In this document: piece after piece, positions 40,672 to 47,875 of the stretch
Layout: each line of letters begins with the position of its first letter
Position numbering within the stretch: position 1 is the first letter of the stretch
DNA from: an uncultured Oscillospiraceae bacterium
GTDB lineage: Bacteria; Bacillota; Clostridia; Oscillospirales; Oscillospiraceae
Reading direction: 5' to 3'
Length of the DNA stretch: 53,121 bases
NCBI GenBank assembly: GCA_934589225.1
Contig: CAKTNS010000016.1
Location: 1-53,121, forward strand
Position numbers and translations under genes: made by a program
Notes under the pieces: model-generated
The model's input: only the letters and a program-made list of their open reading frames with translations
The model's database searches: none
What the model was told of the DNA's origin: nothing

Positions 40672-41238
40672 ATGTCCAAGGAACGTACCGAAAAGGCCAT
40701 TATGCACGCCTTTCTGGAACTGCTGAACAACTATCCGTTGGATAAAATCACGGTGAAGGATATTGTAAATGCCTGCGGCATCAGCCGGAATACCTTTTAT
40801 TACCATTATCAGGATATTTATGACCTTCTGGGGGCCACCTTTGATTCCGTGGCGGAGCTGGTTTTCCGGGAGGACGTGACCACCTGGCAGCAAAGTCTGC
40901 GCTCCTGCACTCAGTTTGCCCTGGACAACCGTCGGGCGGTGTACCATGTGTACCGTTCCGGCCACCGGGAGCAGCTGGAGCGGTATCTCTACCGGGTGAC
41001 CCAGGAGCGGATGGAGCGGCTGATCCGGCATCTGACCCGGGACCTGACCATTTCCGAGGAGGACATTTCCTATCTGACCCTCTTTTATAAGTGCGCCGTG
41101 GTGGGCATCCTTCTGGAGTGGCTGAACGCCGACATGAAGGGCGACGTGGACCGGATGATTTTCCGCATGGGAGTGCTGCTGGAGGGAAATCTGCGGGTGT
41201 CCCTGGAGCGGGTCTGCGGAGAAGGGACCCCGGTGTGA
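40672..41238 (+). CDS. TetR/AcrR family regulator (DhaS-like C-terminal domain)
   Basis: 188 aa. Helix-turn-helix KERTEKAIMHAFLELLNNYPLDKITVKDIVNACGISRNTFYYHYQDIYDLL is the TetR domain. The C-terminal half resembles the TetR_C_7/DhaS-type domain (ALDNRRAVYHVYRSGHREQLERYLY). GGAGGAG precedes the ATG. Divergent from the MMPL-GLUG operon, which it probably regulates. Confidence 0.9.
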   Translation: MSKERTEKAIMHAFLELLNNYPLDKITVKDIVNACGISRNTFYYHYQDIYDLLGATFDSVAELVFREDVTTWQQSLRSCTQFALDNRRAVYHVYRSGHREQLERYLYRVTQERMERLIRHLTRDLTISEEDISYLTLFYKCAVVGILLEWLNADMKGDVDRMIFRMGVLLEGNLRVSLERVCGEGTPV

Positions 41239-41287
41239 CCATCGGCAAAAATACCCAGATTTTAGGCCTTGGCCTTCGGTTTTTTGA

Positions 41288-41316
41288 TTGACATTGGCTA
41301 TTGGCTGTGGTAGAAT
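41288..41316 (+). promoter_or_regulatory. Promoter of the cobalamin operon leader
   Basis: TTGACA (41288-41293), 17 bp, TAGAAT (41311-41316). Confidence 0.8.
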
Positions 41317-41324
41317 ACCTGTGA

Positions 41325-41530
41325 AAGTAAATACCAGTTTCAGTGCTCCCGGGCCGTTGGGGTCTGGGGAGAGAATAGGGAATCGGGTGCAACTCCCGAG
41401 CGGTACCGCCACTGTGAGCGCGGAGGCCCAGACGAAGGGTGAAAGCCCGTCATTGGATTTTTCCGAGAAGACGATGTTTGGGACTTGTGATGCGTGAGCC
41501 AGGATACCTGCTGAAACGGCTTGAATGTCA
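41325..41530 (+). promoter_or_regulatory. Cobalamin (B12) riboswitch
   Basis: Conserved core blocks in order: GTGCTCCCGGG, AGAATAGGGAATCGGGTG, ACTCCCGAGC, ACCGCCACTGTGAG, GACGAAGGGTGAAAGCCCGT, then the B12 box GAGCCAGGATACCTGC (41496-41511). Binding of cobalamin should favour the downstream terminator and shut off cbiA and the following genes. Confidence 0.95.
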
Positions 41531-41578
41531 GGCCCTGCAAGTACGGGGTATGGCAGCTTTTGACGCAGAAAAACGGCT

Positions 41579-41611
41579 GCGGCAGTTGTTGTGGAACTGC
41601 CGCGGTTTTTT
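41579..41611 (+). terminator. Riboswitch-controlled terminator
   Basis: 9-bp stem GCGGCAGTT/AACTGCCGC (41579-41587 with 41595-41603) followed by GGTTTTTT. Confidence 0.85.
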
Positions 41612-41693
41612 GATGATTTGGTGCTGTATATGTGGTTTCCCCCTTACCATTTCTTTGCAGATTGCCCGCCAAATGATCCCTGCGTGGAGTCCG

Positions 41694-41720
41694 GGGGGAA
41701 GAAGAAATTCTTCCCCCTTT
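41694..41720 (+). terminator. Second hairpin in the cobalamin leader
   Basis: Perfect 10-bp stem GGGGGAAGAA/TTCTTCCCCC capped by a GAAA tetraloop, followed by TTT. Terminator-like but with a short T run. Confidence 0.6.
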
Positions 41721-41735
41721 CTCAAACGAAAATCA

Positions 41736-41768
41736 GCCGCGGCGGTCTGTAGGGCCGCTGCGGCTTTT
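41736..41768 (+). terminator. Third hairpin in the cobalamin leader, next to the cbiA start
   Basis: 10-bp stem with one G-T pair (41736-41745 with 41755-41764) followed by TTTT, ending 12 bp before the cbiA ATG. It could act on transcription or on ribosome access. Confidence 0.55.
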
Positions 41769-41779
41769 GTGGTGATGCT

Positions 41780-43135
41780 ATGGAAAAGACATTGCACCGG
41801 GTCCTCCTGGCGGGGACCAACAGCGGCTGCGGAAAGACCACCCTGGTTTCCGGCCTGCTCTTCGCCCTGAGCCGCCGGGGAGACCGGGTCTGCTCCTTCA
41901 AATGCGGCCCGGACTATATTGACCCCATGTTCCACGCCTCGGCCCTCCACACCCCCTGCCGGAACTTGGACCTGCAATTCCTCCCCGAAGACACCCTGCG
42001 CTATCTCATGGCCCGGGGCAGCCGGGGATACAGTTTGGCGGTGACGGAAGGAGTCATGGGCTATTACGACGGGGTGGGACTGACCACCGCCGCCAGCTCC
42101 TACGCTGTGGCCCGGGCGACGAACACCCCCACGGTGCTGACGGTGGATGCCCGGGGGGCCGCCCACTCGGTGTTGGCGGTGATCTCCGGCTTCTTGAATC
42201 TCCATCCGGACAGCGGCATCAAAGGCGTGGTTCTAAACCGCTGCTCCCCTATGCTCTATCCCCGGCTGCGGGATGCTATTGTGGAAACCTTCGGGGGCCG
42301 GGTGAAGCCTTTGGGGTATCTGCCGGTGATGAAGGACTGCACCCTGGAAAGCCGCCATTTGGGGCTGATCACCGCCCAGGAAATGACGGATCTACAGGAA
42401 AAGCTGGGCCTGTTGGCAGACCAAATCGAAAAAAGCGTGGATATTCCCGGCATTCTCGCCCTGGCGGCGGAAGCACCACCCCTTTCCTGGGAAAAACCTG
42501 CCTTGCCGTCCCCGGTGCAAAAGGTCCGGGTGGCGGTGGCCCGGGACCGGGCCTTCTGCTTCTACTATCAGGACAATCTGGAACTGCTTCAAGAGTTGGG
42601 GGCAGAATTGGTGCCCTTTTCTCCCTTGGAAGATGAAGCATTACCCCAAAACATTCAGGGCCTTTATTTGGGCGGCGGCTACCCGGAGCTGTATTTAAAG
42701 CAGCTGGAAGCCAATGAAGCCATGCGGGCCTCCATTCTCCGGGCCCTGACCGGGGGGCTCCCCTGCATTGCAGAATGCGGCGGCTTTTTGTACCTGATGA
42801 CCCGGCTGGATGGGGCCAACATGGTGGGCTTCTTCCCCGGAGAGGGCCGGAACACGGGAAAGCTCTCCCGGTTTGGCTATGTGACCCTGACGGCCCGGAA
42901 GGACAATTTGCTCTGCGCCGCCGGGGAGACCATTCCCGCCCATGAATTCCACTATTATGACACGACTTGCAATGGTGACGACTTCCTGGCCCAAAAGGCC
43001 GACGGCCGCCACTGGGACTGCGGCCACGGAAGCGAAACCTTGTACGCCGGGTTCCCCCACTTCCATTTTTACGCCAAGCCGGATATGGCAGGCCGGTTCC
43101 TCCGGGCCTGTGAATCGTTTTTGACAAAGGAGTAA
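41780..43135 (+). CDS. cbiA: Cobyrinate a,c-diamide synthase
   Basis: 451 aa. P-loop AGTNSGCGKTT at 11-21 and FKCGPDYIDPMFH mark the dethiobiotin-synthetase-like ATPase half. The C-terminal half is a class I glutamine amidotransferase with nucleophile Cys333 in PCIAECGGFLYL and a His in PAHEFHYYD. Amidates the a and c side chains of the cobalt corrinoid using glutamine and ATP. First gene after the B12 riboswitch. The ribosome site is weak (GGTGATG). Confidence 0.95.
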   Translation: MEKTLHRVLLAGTNSGCGKTTLVSGLLFALSRRGDRVCSFKCGPDYIDPMFHASALHTPCRNLDLQFLPEDTLRYLMARGSRGYSLAVTEGVMGYYDGVGLTTAASSYAVARATNTPTVLTVDARGAAHSVLAVISGFLNLHPDSGIKGVVLNRCSPMLYPRLRDAIVETFGGRVKPLGYLPVMKDCTLESRHLGLITAQEMTDLQEKLGLLADQIEKSVDIPGILALAAEAPPLSWEKPALPSPVQKVRVAVARDRAFCFYYQDNLELLQELGAELVPFSPLEDEALPQNIQGLYLGGGYPELYLKQLEANEAMRASILRALTGGLPCIAECGGFLYLMTRLDGANMVGFFPGEGRNTGKLSRFGYVTLTARKDNLLCAAGETIPAHEFHYYDTTCNGDDFLAQKADGRHWDCGHGSETLYAGFPHFHFYAKPDMAGRFLRACESFLTKE

Positions 43136-43140
43136 AGGCT

Positions 43141-43767
43141 ATGCTGGAAATTGTAAAACCCATGGATATTGAAAAGCGGAGCTTTGAAATCATCACGGAG
43201 CTCTTGGGGGATACCCCCATTCCAAAGGAAAACGAGCTGGTGGTGAAGCGGGTTATCCACACCTCCGCGGATTTTGACTATGCCAAAAATCTGGTCTTCT
43301 CCCAGGACGCGGTGGCCAAGGGCATTGAGGCCCTGAAAAAGGGCTGCGACATCGTCACCGACACCCAGATGGCCAAGGCCGGTATCAACAAGACCATTTT
43401 GGGAAAGCTGGGTGGCCAGGTCCACTGCTTTATGTCCGACCCCGACGTGGCAATGGATGCCAAGGAGCGGGGCATCACCCGGGCCATTGTTTCCATGGAG
43501 CGAGCGGCGGCCCTCCCCAAGCCCTGCATTTTTGCCATCGGCAACGCCCCCACGGCTCTCATTTCCATTAAGGAACAGATGGAAAAGGGCCTCCTGCACC
43601 CGGCCCTCATCATCGGCGTGCCGGTGGGCTTTGTAAACGTGGTGGAGAGCAAGGAGTTGATCATCGAGTCCGGCTTGGCCCCCTACATCGTGGCCCGGGG
43701 CCGGAAGGGCGGCAGCAACGTGGCCGCCGCCATCTGCAACGCCCTGCTGTATCAGATCACAAGATAA
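43141..43767 (+). CDS. cbiC: Cobalt-precorrin-8 methylmutase
   Basis: 208 aa. IEKRSFEIITELLG at the start and VVKRVIHTSADFDYAKNLVFS contain the catalytic His of the CobH/CbiC family; IGNAPTALISIKEQMEKG and IVARGRKGGSNVAAAICNAL are family blocks. Moves the C11 methyl to C12 to give cobyrinate. AAAGGAG precedes the ATG, 5 bp after the cbiA stop. Its stop overlaps the cbiD start by 1 bp. Confidence 0.96.
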   Translation: MLEIVKPMDIEKRSFEIITELLGDTPIPKENELVVKRVIHTSADFDYAKNLVFSQDAVAKGIEALKKGCDIVTDTQMAKAGINKTILGKLGGQVHCFMSDPDVAMDAKERGITRAIVSMERAAALPKPCIFAIGNAPTALISIKEQMEKGLLHPALIIGVPVGFVNVVESKELIIESGLAPYIVARGRKGGSNVAAAICNALLYQITR

Positions 43768-44882
43768 TGGAGCAATTTGTTGTAAAAGACGGGAAGCAGC
43801 TGCGCATGGGCTATACCACCGGCTCCTGCGCTGCCGCCGCGGCCAAGGCCGCGGGGTGGATGCTGCTGACAGGCCGGGCCAAGAACACCATCGGCCTGCA
43901 CACCCCCAAGGGCATTGACCTGACCCTATCCGTAGAGGAGATCGCTCTGGGGACGGATTTTGTGTCCTGTGCCATCGCCAAGGACGCAGGAGACGACCCG
44001 GATGTGACGGCGGGGGCCCTGATTTTCGCCCGGGTCAGCAAGGAAGAGACCCCGGGGGTACGCATCGACGGAGGCTTCGGTGTGGGCCGGGTCACAAAAC
44101 CGGGTCTGGACCAGCCTGTGGGCAACGCCGCCATCAACTCTGTCCCCCGGAAAATGATTGAAGAAAACCTATTGGAAGTGGCCCGGGCTCTGGATTACAC
44201 CGGGGGCTTCCGGGTGGAGATTTCCGTGCCCCTGGGCCAGGAACTGGCGAAAAAGACCTTCAATCCCCGGCTAGGCATCGTTGGGGGTATCTCCATTCTG
44301 GGTACCACCGGCATTGTGGAGCCCATGAGCGAACAGGCTCTGGTTGATACCATCCGGGTGGAACTGCGGCAAAAGCGGACCCAGGGGGACTATGTACTGC
44401 TGACCCCGGGGAACTACGGCTCGGATTTCATCCGGGACAGCCTGGGGATCGACCCTAAAACGGCAGTCCAGGTCTCCAATTTCATCGGCGTGTCCCTGGA
44501 CATCTGCCGGGAACTGGGCTTCCGAGGCTGCGTCCTCATCGGCCATATCGGAAAACTGGTGAAACTGGGCGGCGGCATGATGAACACCCACTCCAAATAC
44601 GGCGACTGCCGCACGGAGATCCTCTCCGCCATGGCCGGTGCCGAAGGGGTGGACAAGGAGACCATCCGGGCCATGCTGGAATGCGTCAGCTGTGACGACT
44701 GCCTGCGCCTGCTGGGAGATGCCCGGGAACCGGTGCTGGCCCGCCTGATGAATCGCATCCACTTCCACCTGCAATACCGCGCCCAGGACATGGAGATCGG
44801 CTGCGCCATGTTTTCCAAGGAGTATGGGCTGTTGGGGAAGACGGAGAACGTGGACGAACTGATCGGGAAAATTGACAATTGA
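43767..44882 (+). CDS. cbiD: Cobalt-precorrin-5B C1-methyltransferase
   Basis: 371 aa. MGYTTGSCAAAAAKAAGWMLLTG is the diagnostic CbiD start; NAAINSVPRKMI, LGIVGGISILGTTGIVEPMS and IGHIGKLVKLGGGMMNTHSKYGDCR follow. SAM-dependent C1 methylation in the anaerobic pathway. The C-terminus KIDN-stop is encoded by the ATTGACA heptad repeat (array 6), so the natural end of the gene has probably been replaced. Confidence 0.96.
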   Translation: MEQFVVKDGKQLRMGYTTGSCAAAAAKAAGWMLLTGRAKNTIGLHTPKGIDLTLSVEEIALGTDFVSCAIAKDAGDDPDVTAGALIFARVSKEETPGVRIDGGFGVGRVTKPGLDQPVGNAAINSVPRKMIEENLLEVARALDYTGGFRVEISVPLGQELAKKTFNPRLGIVGGISILGTTGIVEPMSEQALVDTIRVELRQKRTQGDYVLLTPGNYGSDFIRDSLGIDPKTAVQVSNFIGVSLDICRELGFRGCVLIGHIGKLVKLGGGMMNTHSKYGDCRTEILSAMAGAEGVDKETIRAMLECVSCDDCLRLLGDAREPVLARLMNRIHFHLQYRAQDMEIGCAMFSKEYGLLGKTENVDELIGKIDN

Positions 44883-44887
44883 CAATT
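44871..44887 (+). repeat. Heptad repeat array 6 (contains the cbiD stop)
   Basis: ATTGACAATTGACAATT; supplies the last codons and TGA stop (44880-44882) of cbiD. Confidence 0.9.
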
Positions 44888-45318
44888 CAACCAAACAGGT
44901 TGTATTCTCAACGCTGTTACATTGCGTATATCGTTGTACGTAACGGGTGTAGCGGCGGCAATCTGCCGCCATCCGGCCGCAAGGCCGGAACCGTGGTACG
45001 TTCGTATCTGTAACATCCAACGGAGCCAGCCCCTGGCGGGGCTGGAGTGGCGATGAATCATCGCCGCTACATTGTTCCGTATATAGGGTGGCACCATTCA
45101 CCCGCACAGGTTATATTCGATACGTGGCGGGCGGCTGGTAGCCGCCCCTACGATACATTTGTTACAAATACCGTATATTTAACGTGCCTATCCACGTTTT
45201 GCGTTTCAAAAAATGTGAAAAACGTGGTACATTAACGTAGGGGCGGCAACCTGCCGCCCGCCACGTAGCGGATACAACCTGTTTATATAAACGGTATCAC
45301 CTGCCCCATTTGTAAAAA
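44888..45318. repeat. Repeat island E, inside the cobalamin operon
   Basis: No gene seen. Left to right: AACCAAACAGGTTGTATT, GTAGCGGCGGCAATCTGCCGCC (near 44941), CCGGCCGCAAGGCCGG, CCAGCCCCTGGCGGGGCTGG, GGCGATGAATCATCGCC (45050), GGCGGGCGGCTGGTAGCCGCCCC (45126), the CCGTATATTTAACGT block (45172) and GTAGGGGCGGCAACCTGCCGCCCGC (45238). It is enclosed by inward-facing heptad arrays 6 and 7. No terminator or promoter of normal strength is evident. Confidence 0.88.
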
Positions 45319-45356
45319 ACTGTCAACTGTCAACTGTCAACTGTCCACTGTCAACT
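45319..45356 (-). repeat. Heptad repeat array 7 (upstream of cbiF)
   Basis: Five TGTCAAC-type units (one TGTCCAC), 22 bp before the cbiF ATG, inverted relative to array 6. Confidence 0.92.
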
Positions 45357-45378
45357 AAATAAAACTGGAGGAACACAC

Positions 45379-46143
45379 ATGGTACACTTTGTAGGCGCCG
45401 GCTGCGGCGCGGCGGATCTTATTACGGTGCGGGGGGCAAAGCTTTTGTCCCAGGCGGATGTGGTGATTTATGCCGGGTCTTTGGTGAACCCGGAATTGCT
45501 CAACTACTGTAAGGAAGGCTGCGAAATTCACAACAGCGCTAAAATGACCCTGGAGGAGACCACGGCGGTGATCGTCCAGGCGGAAGCCCAGGGCAAGACC
45601 ACCGTGCGGCTGCACACCGGGGATTCCAGCATTTACGGGGCCGTCCGGGAGCAGTTTGACGAATTGATCCCCCGGGGCATTGAATATGACGTGACCCCTG
45701 GGGTCAGTGCGTTCTGCGGGGCGGCGGCCTCCTTAAAGCAGGAGTTTACCCTGCCGGAGGTGAGCCAGACCGTGATCATCACCCGGCAGTCCGGAAGAAC
45801 CCTGGTGCCGGAGAAGGAGAGCATCCGCTCTCTGGCGGCCCACCGGGCCACCATGTGCCTGTACCTCAGCACCCGGCTTACGGAAGAGCTGCAAAAGGAG
45901 CTGATGGAGGGGGGCTACCCTGGCTCTACCCCCGTGGCGGTGGTTTTCAAGGCCAGCTGGCCTGACGAGCGCATCTACCACTGCACCGTGGACACCCTCC
46001 ACAAGACCGTGACGGAAAACGACCTGACCCGGACCAGCCTGATCATCGTGGGGGACTGCATGGGGGAAAAATACGCCAAATCCTTCCTCTATGACCCCAG
46101 CTACGAGCGGCCTTTCCATGAGGCGGCCAAAAAATGCGACTGA
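45379..46143 (+). CDS. cbiF: Cobalt-precorrin-4 C11-methyltransferase
   Basis: 254 aa tetrapyrrole methylase. VHFVGAGCGAADLITVRGAKLL (first glycine loop), HTGDSSIYGAVREQ (second loop) and YDVTPGVSAFCGAAA are standard; the CbiF/CobM subtype is indicated by IITRQSGRTLVPEKES. SAM-dependent C11 methylation. GGAGG is 10 bp upstream. Overlaps cbiG by 10 bp. Confidence 0.95.
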   Translation: MVHFVGAGCGAADLITVRGAKLLSQADVVIYAGSLVNPELLNYCKEGCEIHNSAKMTLEETTAVIVQAEAQGKTTVRLHTGDSSIYGAVREQFDELIPRGIEYDVTPGVSAFCGAAASLKQEFTLPEVSQTVIITRQSGRTLVPEKESIRSLAAHRATMCLYLSTRLTEELQKELMEGGYPGSTPVAVVFKASWPDERIYHCTVDTLHKTVTENDLTRTSLIIVGDCMGEKYAKSFLYDPSYERPFHEAAKKCD

Positions 46144-47150
46144 GCATCCTTAGCTTTACCCGCCGGGGCTGCGCCCTGGCAAAAGAGGTCCAAAAGACCC
46201 TTTCCCCGGAAGAATGCCGGATGATGACCATGGAAAAGTTCGCAGAACCTGGATTTGAAATCTACCATCCTCCGCTGACGCAGGCGGTGGGGGACCTGTT
46301 TTCCTGGTGTGACCAGCTGGTGTTCATCGGCAGCACCGGTATGGCCGTCCGGGGGATTGCCCCCTGGGTCCGGGATAAGAAAACCGACCCCGGGGTTACG
46401 GTGATCGACGAGGGAGGAACTTACGTCATTTCCCTCCTTTCCGGCCACATCGGCGGGGCCAACGCCCTGACGGCCCGATTGGCCCGGGCCATTGGGGCCC
46501 AGCCCATCATCACCACCGCCACGGATGTGGAGGGCCGGTTCTCCGTAGATGCCTGGGCAGCAGAGCGGGGCTTTTTCATTGGCAGCATGGCCCTGGCCAA
46601 AGCGGTGGCGGGGACCATTTTAGAGGGGGACATCCCCATCTGCGCCGAAAAGCCCCTGCCTCAAGCCCTTCCCGCCGGGCTGGTGCCGGGAGACCAGGGC
46701 CCCCTGGGCATCTATGTAGGCATTTACGACCGGTGCCCCTTTGAGCAAACCCTTCAGATCATCCCTCGGGTGCTGACCCTGGGGCTGGGCTGCCGCCGGG
46801 GGACGGAAAAAGACACCATCGCCCGGGCCGTGGCCGAATTTTTGGAGGCCCGGGGAATCAGCCCCCAGGCCGTCACCAGAGTCGCTTCCATTGACCTGAA
46901 AGCAGATGAACCGGGGCTTCTGGCCTATTGTGCCGAGAAACAACTGCCTGTTCGCTTCTATTCCGCCCCGGAGCTCCGGCAGGCCCCGGGGACGTTTCCG
47001 CCCTCGGCCTTCGTGTCCTCCGTTACCGGGGTGGACAATGTGTGCCAGCGGGCGGCGGCCATGGAGGGCGGAAAAATCATCGTCCAAAAAACAGTATGCC
47101 GGGGTATCACCCTGGCCCTTGCGGAACAAGATTGGGAGGTATCCTTTTGA
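46134..47150 (+). CDS. cbiG: Cobalt-precorrin-5A hydrolase
   Basis: 338 aa. The N-terminal domain has FIGSTGMAVRGIAPWVRDKKTDPGV and EGGTYVISLLSGHIGGANALT; the C-terminal CbiG domain begins TLGLGCRRGTEKDTI and has SIDLKADEPGLLAYC. Opens the ring lactone and releases acetaldehyde during anaerobic ring contraction. Starts inside cbiF and its TGA overlaps the TTG start of cbiH. Confidence 0.95.
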   Translation: MRLSILSFTRRGCALAKEVQKTLSPEECRMMTMEKFAEPGFEIYHPPLTQAVGDLFSWCDQLVFIGSTGMAVRGIAPWVRDKKTDPGVTVIDEGGTYVISLLSGHIGGANALTARLARAIGAQPIITTATDVEGRFSVDAWAAERGFFIGSMALAKAVAGTILEGDIPICAEKPLPQALPAGLVPGDQGPLGIYVGIYDRCPFEQTLQIIPRVLTLGLGCRRGTEKDTIARAVAEFLEARGISPQAVTRVASIDLKADEPGLLAYCAEKQLPVRFYSAPELRQAPGTFPPSAFVSSVTGVDNVCQRAAAMEGGKIIVQKTVCRGITLALAEQDWEVSF

Positions 47151-47875
47151 AGCTGTATATTGTGGGCATCGGCCCTGGAAATTATGAGAACATGACCATC
47201 CGGGCAGACCGGGCCTTGCAGGAGTCCCAGGTCATTGTGGGCTATCCTGTGTATGTAGATTTGGTAAAAGACCGGTATCCGGACAAAGAATATCTGTCCA
47301 CCCCCATGACCCAGGAGGCGGACCGCTGCCGCATGGCCATTGAGGAAGCCCAAAAGGGCAAGACCGTGGCCATGGTCTGCTCCGGCGACAGCGGCATTTA
47401 CGGCATGGCAGCCCTGATCTATGAACTGCTGGGGGAGGATGCTTCCGTAGAAGCAGAGGTAGTGCCGGGCCTTACCGCCGCCTGTTCCGGCGGGGCGGTG
47501 CTGGGTGCGCCCCTGACCCACGATTTTGCGGTCATCAGCCTGTCTGACCGGCTGACCCCCTGGGAGAAAATCACCGCACGGCTGGAACACGCCGCCCAGG
47601 CAGACCTTTCCATCGTCCTCTATAACCCCAAAAGCCATGGCCGCCCGGACCATCTGGCCAAGGCCTGCGACATTCTTTTAAAGTATCTTCCCGAAACCCG
47701 GCCCTGCGGCATCGTCCGCAACATTGGCCGGGAGGGCCAGAGCAAGACCATTCTGACCCTGAAGCAGCTGCGGGATTTTGACGCGGACATGTTCTGCACG
47801 GTGTTCATCGGCAACGCCCAGACCAAGGTTCTTGCCGGGAACCTGGTGACCCCCAGAGGCTACCGGGATGTATAA
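47147..47875 (+). CDS. cbiH: Cobalt-precorrin-3B C17-methyltransferase
   Basis: 242 aa. LYIVGIGPGNYENMTIRADRAL, CSGDSGIYGMAALIYEL and VVPGLTAACSGGAVLGAPLTHDF are CbiH/CobJ signatures. The start is TTG at 47147 overlapping the cbiG stop (TTTGA), with GGGAGG 7 bp upstream. No ATG fits, and the frame upstream is cbiG sequence. SAM-dependent C17 methylation with ring contraction. Overlaps the next gene by 8 bp. Confidence 0.94.
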   Translation: MKLYIVGIGPGNYENMTIRADRALQESQVIVGYPVYVDLVKDRYPDKEYLSTPMTQEADRCRMAIEEAQKGKTVAMVCSGDSGIYGMAALIYELLGEDASVEAEVVPGLTAACSGGAVLGAPLTHDFAVISLSDRLTPWEKITARLEHAAQADLSIVLYNPKSHGRPDHLAKACDILLKYLPETRPCGIVRNIGREGQSKTILTLKQLRDFDADMFCTVFIGNAQTKVLAGNLVTPRGYRDV

